Part shown: one piece after another, positions 55,233-63,788 of the stretch
Layout: each line of letters starts with the position of its first letter
Position numbering within the stretch: the stretch's first letter is position 1
Assembly: GCA_963758365.1 (NCBI GenBank)
Contig: CAVWVB010000001.1
Span: 3,348,001 to 3,412,000, forward strand
Direction: 5' to 3'
Length of the DNA stretch: 64,000 nucleotides
From: Dokdonella_A sp963758365
Lineage (GTDB): Bacteria > Pseudomonadota > Gammaproteobacteria > Xanthomonadales > Rhodanobacteraceae
Translations under genes and position numbers: made by a program
Notes under the pieces: generated by a model
What the model saw: only the letters and a program-made list of their open reading frames with translations
Databases searched by the model: none
Told to the model about the DNA's origin: nothing

Positions 55233-56279
55233 ATGAAGGATGATCAAAAGACACGAATGGCGACGCGTCTGATCCCGCTCGCACTATCGGCCTTGTGTGC
55301 GTTTGCCGTGGCCGGTGCATGGGCCGATGATGCTGCGTTGCCGAAGTTGAAACTCGATCCGGCGCGCACGACCGTCTCGGGTCTCTCGTCGGGCGCGTAC
55401 ATGGCGCATCAGGTACATCTTGCGTTTTCCGACCACATCGCGGGAGCGGCGATGATCGCCGGCGGTCCCTACCATTGCGCCGAGGGCACGCTGCAGACCG
55501 CTCTCGCGAGCTGCATGATGCCGGCGCCGGACAAGGGTCCCGACGTCGCCGAATTGGCCAGCGCAGCGACCGCCGCGGCAGGCGCGGGGCACATCGCGCC
55601 GCTGTCCGGTCTCGTCGGCGATCATGTGCTGATCCTGCACGGACAGGCCGACAAGACCGTTGACCGGTCGTTGAGCGCAGCGATCGGCGCACTGTATCGC
55701 ACGCTGGTTCCCAGCGGGAAAATCGATGTGCGCGAAGACCTCGCGCGTGGCTTCACCCACACGTTCCCGACACTCGCTGCGGGCTCGAGCTGTACGACCG
55801 CGACCGCGCCGTACGTCGGCAAGTGCGGGTTCGACGCGGCCGCGGAAATCTTCTCGCGACTCTATGGCAAGGCGCCACGCAAGGCAGGCACGGCCGGGGG
55901 TGATCTGCGCAGCTTCGATCAGGACGCCTATCGCAGCGACGGCGCCGACGCGTACATGGCTGCGAAGGGTTATGTGTACGTACCGAAAGCCTGCGCGAGC
56001 GGCCAAACCTGCGCCCTGCATATCGCGTTCCACGGCTGCCAGCAGAACGCGGACACGGTCGGCGAAGCATTCGTGCGCGATGCCGGCTACAACCGCTGGG
56101 CCGACGCCTATGGCGTGGTCGTGCTATACCCGCAGGCGCGTGCAAGCATGGCGCCGTTGAATCCGAAAGGGTGCTGGGACTGGTGGGGCTACAGCGGCGA
56201 AAACTACGACACGCGCGACGGCCTGCAGATGCAGATGGTCGAGCGCATGAGCGCAGCGCTGGGAGCGCCGTTGCGCTAA
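55233..56279 (+). CDS. Poly(3-hydroxybutyrate) depolymerase-family esterase
   Basis: A 348-residue exported esterase of the PHB depolymerase family. After a signal segment (LALSALCAFAVAGAWA), the lipase-type box TVSGLSSGAYMAH has Ser52 as nucleophile; family signatures IAFHGCQQNADTVG, AGYNRWADAYGVVVLYPQA and the GCWDWWGYSG block near the C-terminus are present. It should hydrolyse PHB to oligomers and monomers. There is no separate substrate-binding domain, unlike many extracellular enzymes, so it may act on short or amorphous PHB. It begins 23 bases after the receptor gene, probably one operon. Confidence 0.93.
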   Translation: MKDDQKTRMATRLIPLALSALCAFAVAGAWADDAALPKLKLDPARTTVSGLSSGAYMAHQVHLAFSDHIAGAAMIAGGPYHCAEGTLQTALASCMMPAPDKGPDVAELASAATAAAGAGHIAPLSGLVGDHVLILHGQADKTVDRSLSAAIGALYRTLVPSGKIDVREDLARGFTHTFPTLAAGSSCTTATAPYVGKCGFDAAAEIFSRLYGKAPRKAGTAGGDLRSFDQDAYRSDGADAYMAAKGYVYVPKACASGQTCALHIAFHGCQQNADTVGEAFVRDAGYNRWADAYGVVVLYPQARASMAPLNPKGCWDWWGYSGENYDTRDGLQMQMVERMSAALGAPLR

Positions 56280-56359
56280 GTCATGCGCGCGCGCAGCAAG
56301 TCGCCGGGCCGGGGCATGCGGCATCGGAACGGTGCTCCGCAGCTCGCAACGGTGTTGCT

Positions 56360-56376
56360 GCCATTGCGGAAATGGC
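56360..56376. repeat. Short inverted repeat upstream of the hybrid kinase
   Basis: GCCATT-GCGGA-AATGGC forms a 6-base stem; the following AAATGGCGCCAG (56370-56381) is identical to 15811-15822 in the double hairpin upstream of the EamA gene. This may be a dispersed element, but a 12-base match in 64 kb can occur by chance. Confidence 0.25.
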
Positions 56377-56450
56377 GCCAGTTCGGCACGTGAGGCATCG
56401 CGCGCAAGGCCGAAGCGCGAGGTCCCTGACAGAACGCGCATCACAGCGAC

Positions 56451-59400
56451 ATGTATCTTTCTGAAGCCCTGATCGCATTCGCCGGCCTGGTCTGGCTCGT
56501 GCTGTTGTTCGCGATCGCGCTGTACGGCGAGCGCCATCCCGGCGTCCTCGCGAAACGCTGGAGCATCGTCTATGCGCTCTCGCTCGGCGTGCACTGCACG
56601 TCGTGGACGTTCTACGGCACGGTCACCCAGGCCGAGCGTTCCGGCTGGTGGTTGCCGCCGACCTTCGTCGGTCTGATCCTGCTGTATCTCGTCGCCGCCG
56701 GCATGCTCGTGCGTCTCGTGCGCATCGCGCGCGAGCACAACGCAAGTTCGCTCGCCGACATGGTTGCCGCGCGGCTCGGCCGGCATACGGGGCTGGCGGC
56801 GCTGATCACCCTGGTGACCGTGGTCGGCATCGTGCCGTATATCGCGCTGCAGCTGAAAGCGGTTGCGATGAGCTATGCGCTGTTCGGACATGGCGATGCC
56901 GCCGCACCGGCGTGGCAGGACAGCGCCTTGTATGTCGCCCTTGCGATGGCACTGTTCGCGATGCTGTTCGGAACGCGCCGCGCGCCGGCTGCCGCGCACA
57001 ATCGCGGGCTCGTGCTCGCGCTCGCGTTCGAGTCGGTGTTCAAGCTGGTCGCGATGCTCGCGATCGGTGCCCTGGTGCTGCGCGTGCCCGATATCGCGGC
57101 CGCCGTGCACGCGACTCCGCGCGACAGCAGCGGATTCCCGCCATTGATCCTGCTCGGCGCGCTCGCGGCGTTCACCCTGCCCCATCAGTTTCATGCCGGT
57201 GTCGTCGAGTGTCGCGATCCCGCGCACGTGCGCACCGCGCGCTGGCTGTTCCCGTTGTATCTGTGCGCAATCGCATTGCCGATCCTCCCGCTCGCGCAGG
57301 CCGGTGCGGCGCGGTTCGGCGGCAGCGGTGTGTCTTCCGATTTGTATGTGCTCGCGCTGCCGCTCGCGCAGGGTCAGCAGGGACTCGCCGTGCTCGGTTT
57401 TCTCGGCGGACTCAGCGCGGCAACGAGCATGGTCATCGTCGCGACGCTCGCGTTGAGCCTGATGATCGGCAACCACTGGATCGCCCCGCTGCGTGTGCGC
57501 GCGGGCTGGGGCCGCAGCGACGCCGGCGATCTGCGCCCTTCCGTGTTGCGCCAGCGGCGCGTCGCGATTCTCTGTGTCGTGTTGTTGGCCTGGCTGTATT
57601 CGCGCGCGCTGGCCGGCAGCAACGCGCTGGCGGACATCGGCGCGCTCTCGTTCTCGGCGCTGGCCGGCTTGATGCCCGCCGTACTGGTCGCGCTGTATAG
57701 ACCCGCGCTCGGTGCACGCGCGGTTGCGCTGGGTCTTGTCGCAGGCAGCCTGGTCTGGCTGTACGTGCTGGTGCCAACCTTGTTGCCTTCCGCTGAAGCA
57801 ATGCTCGCTCGGGGTCCGCTTGGCATTGCCGCACTCGCGCCGACTACCCTGTTCGGTCTTGGCGCCTGGAGCGAACTCGCACGCGCCGTGATCGCGAGTC
57901 TCGCGGTCAATCTGATCGTGCTGGGCGTGGCCGCACGCACGCCGTGGGCGCGCGGCGGACGCGCGACGCAGGGCGGCGACCTCGCGTTGTCCGAACTCGC
58001 CGCGCTGGCCGCACGCTTCCTGCCGGCCGAGCGAGTCGCCGTCGCGCTCGGCGACGCATCCGGCAACGGACGCGCGACGACTGCGGTCATCGCCGCGGTC
58101 GAGCACGAACTTGCCGCGGTAATCGGCGCCTCGTCGGCGCGATTGCTGATCGAAGCCGCGCGCCGCGAGCGTCGCGGCCAGCTCGACGCGATCGCCGCGA
58201 TTGTCGGCGAGGCGAGCCAGGATCTGCGTTTCAATCAGCGCGTGCTCGAAGCGGCGCTCGAGAACATGAGCCAGGGCATCTGCGTCGTTGACGCCGAATT
58301 GAACGTCGTCGCCTGGAACCGCCGCTACGAGCAGCTGTTCGCGTATCCGCCGGGCCTGCTCGACATCGGCCGGCCGATCGCCGCCCTCACGCAGCACAAC
58401 ATCGCCATCGGACTGCTCGGTGAAGGTCCGGTCGAGCCGCGCGTCGAGCGCCGTCTCGCGCAGATGCGCGCGGGCACACCGCATCTGGCCGAACGCACGT
58501 TTCCCGATGGAACCGTCGTCGAGATCCGCGGCAACCCGATGCCCGGCGGCGGCTTCGTCGCAACCTTCACCGACGTCACCGCGTTCCGCAAGGCCGAGCG
58601 CGCGCTGACCCGGGCGAACGAAACCCTGGAACAACGCGTCGCCGCACGCACCGGCGCACTCGCGCGCGCAAGCGCCGAAGCCGAACGCGCGAACCAGGCA
58701 AAGACGCGCTTCCTCGCCGCGGTCAGCCACGATCTCGCGCAGCCGCTGCACGCGGCGCACCTGTTCACCCACGCGCTCGCGCAGGATGTCGGCAACGCCG
58801 CGCAACGCGAAACCGTCCTGCATATCGACGGCGCACTGAGTTCGGCCGAATCCCTGCTCGGCGGCCTTCTCGATATCTCGCGCCTTGACGCCGGCGGCAT
58901 GCCGATGCAGGTGCGCACGTTCGCGGCCGCGGACCTGCTGACCCATCTCGCCGCCGAATTCCGCATCCTGGCCGCGGACAAGAAGCTGGAACTCCACTGT
59001 GTGCCGACCCGCGCCTGGCTGCGCAGCGACCCGCAGTTGCTGCGGCGCGTGCTGCAGAACCTGCTGTCCAACGCGGTCAAGTACACGCGCGAGGGCCGCA
59101 TCCTGCTCGGATGCCGGCAGCGCGGCCAATGCCTGCGCATCGAGGTCTGGGACAGCGGCGCCGGCGTTGCCGAAGGCGACCGTGCGCTGATCTTCGAGGA
59201 GTTCCGCCGCCTCGATCGCGGTGGCGCGGGTCTCGGTCTTGGCCTCGCCATCGCCGAACGCATCGCGCGCCTGCTCGACCATGCGCTGACACTGCGTTCG
59301 TGGCCCGGACGCGGCAGCGTGTTCGCGATCGAAGTGCCACTGGCCGAACGCGAGGATGCGACGCAGCGCGCCGCGGCGGACGAACCGGATCATGCTCCGC

Positions 59401-59774
59401 GCCATCGCGTGCTCGTCGTCGACAATGACGGCAGCGTGCTCGCCGCGATGCAGACCCTGCTGTCGAGCTGGAATTGCGAAGTGCTCGCGGCTACCGACTT
59501 CGAGGCCGCACGTGAGCACTGCGAACGCGTGCAACCGCATCTGCTCGTGCTCGACTACCACCTCGACGGCGGTGCGACCGGACTCGACCTGCGCGCGCGA
59601 CTCGGCAATACCATCGCCGCACTGCCGTGCATCGTCATTACCGCCGACCACGGCGAGGAGGTACGCCGCGCGGCGCTCGCCGCGGGTTGCCAGCTTCTGC
59701 ACAAGCCGTTGAAGCCGCTGGCGCTGAAGTCACTGATGGGGCGTCTGTTGGCTGCCACCGACGCGATCGCCTGA
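56451..59774 (+). CDS. SLC5-domain hybrid histidine kinase (CrbS-like)
   Basis: A 1107-residue membrane sensor. Residues about 1-500 form a sodium/solute-symporter-like (SLC5) domain with about 13 helices (SIVYALSLGVHCTSWTFYGT is typical of these sensor kinases). A PAS domain (NMSQGICVVDAELNVVAWNR, about 600-700), a coiled coil, HisKA (FLAAVSHDLAQPL, His about 759), an ATPase domain (NLLSNAVKY near 870, DSGAGV and GLGLGLAIAER) and a receiver (VLVVDNDGS, phospho-acceptor in LDYHLD near 1034) follow. CrbS of this architecture works with a LuxR-type regulator to control acetate use; here a LuxR-type regulator lies 0.7 kb away. It probably senses or transports a short carboxylate. Confidence 0.92.
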   Translation: MYLSEALIAFAGLVWLVLLFAIALYGERHPGVLAKRWSIVYALSLGVHCTSWTFYGTVTQAERSGWWLPPTFVGLILLYLVAAGMLVRLVRIAREHNASSLADMVAARLGRHTGLAALITLVTVVGIVPYIALQLKAVAMSYALFGHGDAAAPAWQDSALYVALAMALFAMLFGTRRAPAAAHNRGLVLALAFESVFKLVAMLAIGALVLRVPDIAAAVHATPRDSSGFPPLILLGALAAFTLPHQFHAGVVECRDPAHVRTARWLFPLYLCAIALPILPLAQAGAARFGGSGVSSDLYVLALPLAQGQQGLAVLGFLGGLSAATSMVIVATLALSLMIGNHWIAPLRVRAGWGRSDAGDLRPSVLRQRRVAILCVVLLAWLYSRALAGSNALADIGALSFSALAGLMPAVLVALYRPALGARAVALGLVAGSLVWLYVLVPTLLPSAEAMLARGPLGIAALAPTTLFGLGAWSELARAVIASLAVNLIVLGVAARTPWARGGRATQGGDLALSELAALAARFLPAERVAVALGDASGNGRATTAVIAAVEHELAAVIGASSARLLIEAARRERRGQLDAIAAIVGEASQDLRFNQRVLEAALENMSQGICVVDAELNVVAWNRRYEQLFAYPPGLLDIGRPIAALTQHNIAIGLLGEGPVEPRVERRLAQMRAGTPHLAERTFPDGTVVEIRGNPMPGGGFVATFTDVTAFRKAERALTRANETLEQRVAARTGALARASAEAERANQAKTRFLAAVSHDLAQPLHAAHLFTHALAQDVGNAAQRETVLHIDGALSSAESLLGGLLDISRLDAGGMPMQVRTFAAADLLTHLAAEFRILAADKKLELHCVPTRAWLRSDPQLLRRVLQNLLSNAVKYTREGRILLGCRQRGQCLRIEVWDSGAGVAEGDRALIFEEFRRLDRGGAGLGLGLAIAERIARLLDHALTLRSWPGRGSVFAIEVPLAEREDATQRAAADEPDHAPRHRVLVVDNDGSVLAAMQTLLSSWNCEVLAATDFEAAREHCERVQPHLLVLDYHLDGGATGLDLRARLGNTIAALPCIVITADHGEEVRRAALAAGCQLLHKPLKPLALKSLMGRLLAATDAIA

Positions 59775-59805
59775 GGTCAGGGATCTTGTAGCAACGTCGT
59801 CGCGA

Positions 59806-60269
59806 TCAGAGCTCGCGGGTCATGAACATACTGTAGGGATCCGGCATGTAGTCCGCGAACGGGGCGCAAAAACTGAAGCCGAACTTCGAGTACATCGTGC
59901 GCGCCGGTTCGAATGCAGCCATCGATCCGGTTTCCAGGCTCAGCCGGCGATACGGCGATACCCGCGCAGGCTGGCCTGTTCGACGAGGTGCGCAAGCAAC
60001 GCCGCCGCGACACCCTTGCGCCGATGCAATGTCGACGTGCGCATCGACTTGACTTCGCCATGTCCCGCATCGAGTTGCTTGAGCGCCGCTCAGCCGAGCA
60101 GGGAATCGCCGTCCCACGCCGTCCAGAACGTGATCCCAGGCTTGCGCAAGGCCTCGATATCCAGCGCGTGGATGCTCTCCGGCGGAGAGTGCAGCGCCAT
60201 GTTGCGCAGGTGCTCGCCCAACAGCTCATGGATTTCCGGGCCGGCCAGATTATCGACTCGGATGTGCAT
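59806..60269 (-). pseudogene. GNAT N-acetyltransferase, broken by a stop and an 8-bp duplication
   Basis: Joined across two lesions, the frame reads as one GNAT acetyltransferase of about 150 residues: MHIRVDNLAG start, WDGDSLLG near residue 59, then ALKQLDAGHGEVKSMRT, HRRKGVAAALLAHL (acetyl-CoA-binding loop), SLETGSMAAF and a C-terminal MFMTREL. Lesion one is an in-frame TGA at 60092-60090 where a Cys codon TGC is expected (single base change). Lesion two is a tandem duplication of TATCGCCG (plus strand CGGCGATA at 59945-59952 and 59953-59960), which shifts the frame; removing one copy restores GYRRLSLETG. The gene is therefore inactivated, apparently recently. Confidence 0.85.
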
Positions 60270-60429
60270 GGCGCGTGGATTCGTCGCGTCGGATTGAATT
60301 ATGGGTGAGGCGCGATCTGTCTGCACGATCAAGCTGTCGTCAACTTGGCCGGGGACTTTCATTCGAGGCTCCGGAACCCGGGACCGGCAGCAGTTGGGGC
60401 GCCATCGCCGGAAACTGCCTGCACGGGTC

Positions 60430-61113
60430 TTACCGCAGTACGGATGGATTGCTGCCTTCAGGCGCATGCGCAGGATCCGCAAGTTCCAGCGAGCGCAGCA
60501 GCACGCCCGCCTGCGTGCGATTGCGCACGTCAAGGCGTTCGAAGATCGCGGTCAGGTGCGCCTTCACCGTGCGCTCCTGCACGTCGAGGCGGTCGGCGAT
60601 CTGCTTGTTGAGCAGGCCTTCCGCGACGAGGACGAGGACGCGCGTCTGTTGCGGACTGAGGGAAGCGAGACGCATGGCGAGTTCGCGGTCGCTGATGTCC
60701 GGTGCACTGGCAGCGACGGCGCCGCGCAGGGTCGGCGGCAACCAGGTCTGGCAGGTGAGCACCGCGCGCAGCGCTTCGGTCAGTTCCCCGAATGCGGCAC
60801 GTTTGGAGATGAAACCGCTGGCGCCGTAGGCGAGTGCGCGGCGGATCGTGGCCGGGTCGTCGTGCGCGGAAATCATCGCGACCGCGATCGACGGATGTTC
60901 GCCGCGCAGCGTCGCCAGGCCCATCAGGCCGTGGCTGCCGGGCATGTGCAGGTCGAGCAGGACCAGATCGGTGTCGGCATGGACCGCAAGATCAGCGTGC
61001 GCGGCATCGAAGGTGCCGACCTCGACGATGGCCGCATCCGGAGCAACCGCACGCACGGCCTGCGCGAGCGCAAGGCGGAACAGCGGGTGATCGTCGGCGA
61101 GCAGGATGCGCAT
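60430..61113 (-). CDS. LuxR/NarL-family response regulator (CrbR-like)
   Basis: A 227-residue two-component regulator. The receiver (residues about 1-120) begins RILLADDHPLFRLALAQAV, with the phosphate acceptor in LLDLHMPGSHG (Asp about 53) and Lys in GFISKRAAF; the LuxR helix-turn-helix (about 160-220) includes LSPQQTRVLVLVAEGL and NKQIADRLDVQERTVKAHL. It lies next to the CrbS-like kinase on the opposite strand and is its probable partner. An 11-G run (minus strand) lies 34 bases before the ATG. Confidence 0.93.
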   Translation of the reverse strand: MRILLADDHPLFRLALAQAVRAVAPDAAIVEVGTFDAAHADLAVHADTDLVLLDLHMPGSHGLMGLATLRGEHPSIAVAMISAHDDPATIRRALAYGASGFISKRAAFGELTEALRAVLTCQTWLPPTLRGAVAASAPDISDRELAMRLASLSPQQTRVLVLVAEGLLNKQIADRLDVQERTVKAHLTAIFERLDVRNRTQAGVLLRSLELADPAHAPEGSNPSVLR

Positions 61114-61146
61114 CGCCGCGCACTCTAGCAGCCGCACCGTGCAGGT

Positions 61147-61157
61147 CCCCCCCCCCC
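61147..61157. repeat. 11-C homopolymer tract upstream of the response regulator
   Basis: Eleven consecutive C (G on the minus strand) lie 34-44 bases upstream of the regulator start, in the leader or promoter. Such a run is prone to slipped-strand length change and is a classic contingency locus; it is the only homopolymer of this length noticed in the window. Confidence 0.6.
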
Positions 61158-61265
61158 GGCGTCCCGCTACAGGTCCTTGACGCTCGGCGCCGTCCGTACT
61201 CGCAGACGCGCCTACTGCGGCCATGCGGCGCGATTTTCCCGTTCCATCGGTATCGCGAAACGGTT

Positions 61266-61457
61266 CTATGCCGCCGCGGGCGCCGTGCCTGCCTTGCCTC
61301 CGATGGTCCGTTCGCAGTCGTCATGCTGGCATTCGCACACCGTCGCATCCATTCCCTTCGCGACCTGTTCCTCGCATTGCGGTGAGCAAAAGGTCTCGTC
61401 GGATGCGACCATGCATTTGCAGGCGCGGTGTTGGCATTCGTGCTGTTCGACTTGCAT
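61266..61457 (-). CDS. Bacterial metallothionein (BmtA/SmtA-like)
   Basis: A 63-residue cysteine-rich cytosolic metal-binding protein. Eight Cys (8, 13, 15, 24, 28, 41, 43, 48) and His at 6, 10 and 45 follow the pattern of bacterial metallothioneins: CQHRACKC, then FCSPQC and CECQHDDC. It should sequester zinc, cadmium or copper. The ATG at 61457 has an excellent AGGAGG site 8 bases upstream; a longer ORF start is rejected. It lies 56 bases downstream of chaB, probably in one transcript. Confidence 0.88.
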   Translation of the reverse strand: MQVEQHECQHRACKCMVASDETFCSPQCEEQVAKGMDATVCECQHDDCERTIGGKAGTAPAAA

Positions 61458-61513
61458 GGGTTGATCCTCCTTCTGGAATACCGTCAGTTGTGCGGTCGGA
61501 TGTGGCACGCACG

Positions 61514-61741
61514 CTACTTGGCGTGCCACTTGCCATCCGGGCCTTTCTTGTATTTTTCCTTCACCGCGGACCAGGCGACCATGTGCGCGACTTCCTCGCG
61601 CGATTCGTCGCCACGCCGCTTGCTCGCATCCTTGTATTCGTCCCAGGCATGGTTGAAGGCTTCCTTGTAGATGTCCTGCGCATGGGATGGAATGTTGTCA
61701 CGAACCGAGGGCGGCAGTTCGCTGGTGTGTTCGTACGGCAT
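61514..61741 (-). CDS. ChaB family protein
   Basis: A 75-residue protein of the ChaB family: MPYEHTSELPPSVRDNIPSH start, QDIYKEAFNHAWDEYKD and AHMVAWSAVKEKYKKG, ending in the conserved DGKWHAK. ChaB was named as a putative regulator of the ChaA cation antiporter, but no chaA is nearby and the molecular role is unproven. GGAG lies 9 bases before the ATG. The downstream metallothionein suggests a stress or metal context. Confidence 0.92.
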   Translation of the reverse strand: MPYEHTSELPPSVRDNIPSHAQDIYKEAFNHAWDEYKDASKRRGDESREEVAHMVAWSAVKEKYKKGPDGKWHAK

Positions 61742-61938
61742 GACGCTTTCTCCGCAGCCGGGAGGTCCGAGGATAGGCTTCGCGCATGAATCGGCGGCTA
61801 ATGCGGCGCGGGTTCGTCAGGGACGGGACAGCCGGCGGGTCGGCCTGCGCGGGGGTCGCCGGGTACGCCCGGCACGACACACTCGCGTTGGACTTTCGTA
61901 CGATGACGCGCGCAGGCACCGCGCGTTAGGCTGCGCGG

Positions 61939-63777
61939 ATGCGCCAACTCGCGATGCTGTCCCTGTTCGTCCTGTTCGTCCTCGTGGCCTGCGCGCCACG
62001 CCCTTCGCCGCCGGAGGCTTCGATGATCGCCAGCGTCCTCGTCAGCGATGTCCGCGAGACCGCGCATCGCGAGCATGACGACCTGCTCAGCGCGGGACTG
62101 GGCCTCGACGGTTTGCGCGGACCCGCACCTGCTTTCAACGACGCGACCGCACCAACGCCGCAGGAGCTGCGTCGCCGCGCGATCTACACGAGCTGGCACG
62201 GCATCGCCGATCTCGGCCCGCTCGGCGGCTACGGCAGCGTGTATGGCGCTGTGCCCGAGGTACCGGGTCGCGAATACACGGCGTTTGCGCGCGTGCGCGG
62301 TGCGCAGTCGCCGCATCGCGTGCTGCTGCAGGCACCGGATCATTTCGATGCAAAACGGCGCTGCCTGCTGGCCGCACCATCGTCGGGCTCGCGCGGTGTC
62401 TATGGCGCGATCGCGCTGGCCGGCGCCTGGGGACTGCCGCGTGGTTGTGCGGTTGCGTATACGGACAAGGGCACCGGGTCCGGCTATTTCGATCTCGATA
62501 CGCAAACCGGGGTGACCCTGGATGGCACACGAGCCGCGCGTGGCGACGCGCTGCTCGAATTCGAACCAGCGGCCGGCGCAGTCGCGCATGGCATCTCCGT
62601 GAAGCACGCGCATTCCGGCGACAACCCGGAGGCGGACTGGGGGCGCGACGTGGTGCAGGCCGCGCAGTTCGGCCTGGCGATGCTGGATCGCGCGTATCCT
62701 GCGCAGGCGCCGTTCACCACGGCGAACACGCGCGTGATCGCGGTCGGCGTCTCCAACGGCGGCGGTGCGGTGCTGCAGGCGGCGGGTCTCGACGACGATC
62801 ACCTGTTCGCCGGCATCGTCGCGCTGGAGCCGAACGTGCACGTCGAAGGCCGCGGCCGTGCGCTCTACGACTACACGACCGAAGCCGCGCTGTATCTGCC
62901 CTGCGCGCTGGCCGATGCGCGCTTCGACGCGATTCCATTCGCGCGTGCGCAAGCTGCGGTTCCGCCGGCGTGGATCACGCGTTGTGCGCGACTGCACGAA
63001 GCCGGTCTGATCGCGGGCATTGACCACGCTGCGCAGGCGAAAAGCGCGCTCGATCATCTGTACGCGAGCGGCTGGAGCGAACGCGCGATCGAAGCTGCGG
63101 CGAGCACGACTGCGCTTGATCTCTGGCGTGCGGTCGGGGCGACCTATGCCTCCGCGTATCTGCGCAAACCGGCCGAGGCGATGCCTTGCGGTTTTCATTT
63201 CGGCGCGGTCGATGCGACGGGATCGCCCACAGCCGCGGATGCTGCAACGCGCGCGGCATGGTGGTCGGATGCGAGCGGCATTCCGCCGGGTGCCGGGGTG
63301 ATGCTGCTCGGTGGTGTCGATGCGACGAATGACCCGACCGCAGCCAGTCTCGATTGCCTGCGCGCGTTGTGGAGCGATGACCGTGCGGATGCGCGGACGC
63401 TGCGCGCATCCGTCGCCGCAACCGCTGCGAAGATGCCGCGCGAGGACCTGCCGATCATCGTCGCGCAGGGCGAGGACGACGGCCTGTTGCCGATCGCGTT
63501 CGCGAGCACGCCCTACGTGGCGATGCTCGAGACCGCCGGTCGCGCGCCCGTGTTCTGGCGCGTGGCGTACGCGCAGCACTTCGATGCATTCCTTGTGATT
63601 CCCGGCTTCGGCGACCGCCACGTGCCCCTGCTGCCGTACGGCTACGCCGCACTCGACGCGATGTGGGCGCACGTTGCCTACGCGACCCCTTTGCCACCCT
63701 CGCGGCGCTTCGAAACGACGCCGCGCGGCGCGCGGACCCTCGAGCGCACGGCGCTCGCGATCGATCGGAATCGCTGA
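61939..63777 (+). CDS. D-(-)-3-hydroxybutyrate oligomer hydrolase, lipoprotein
   Basis: A 612-residue enzyme of the 3HB-oligomer hydrolase family, which splits oligomers released by PHB depolymerases into 3-hydroxybutyrate. It has a lipoprotein signal (LSLFVLFVLVAC, lipobox), then family blocks: RRAIYTSWHGIADLGPLGGYG, LLAAPSSGSRGVYGAI, GCAVAYTDKGTGSGYFD and the nucleophile loop VGVSNGGGAVLQ (Ser about 272). C-terminal acidic and His residues lie in AQGEDDGLLPI and AYAQHFDAF. Lipid anchoring to the envelope fits use of extracellular oligomers. Gene order with the depolymerase, receptor and permease supports the pathway. Confidence 0.92.
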   Translation: MRQLAMLSLFVLFVLVACAPRPSPPEASMIASVLVSDVRETAHREHDDLLSAGLGLDGLRGPAPAFNDATAPTPQELRRRAIYTSWHGIADLGPLGGYGSVYGAVPEVPGREYTAFARVRGAQSPHRVLLQAPDHFDAKRRCLLAAPSSGSRGVYGAIALAGAWGLPRGCAVAYTDKGTGSGYFDLDTQTGVTLDGTRAARGDALLEFEPAAGAVAHGISVKHAHSGDNPEADWGRDVVQAAQFGLAMLDRAYPAQAPFTTANTRVIAVGVSNGGGAVLQAAGLDDDHLFAGIVALEPNVHVEGRGRALYDYTTEAALYLPCALADARFDAIPFARAQAAVPPAWITRCARLHEAGLIAGIDHAAQAKSALDHLYASGWSERAIEAAASTTALDLWRAVGATYASAYLRKPAEAMPCGFHFGAVDATGSPTAADAATRAAWWSDASGIPPGAGVMLLGGVDATNDPTAASLDCLRALWSDDRADARTLRASVAATAAKMPREDLPIIVAQGEDDGLLPIAFASTPYVAMLETAGRAPVFWRVAYAQHFDAFLVIPGFGDRHVPLLPYGYAALDAMWAHVAYATPLPPSRRFETTPRGARTLERTALAIDRNR

Positions 63778-63788
63778 CCCCCGCAGGG

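Noticed and set aside
56124..59702. 1192-codon minus-strand ORF opposite the hybrid kinase
   Set aside because: It is an antisense shadow of the SLC5-kinase gene with an Arg/Gln/Glu-biased product and no domain structure.
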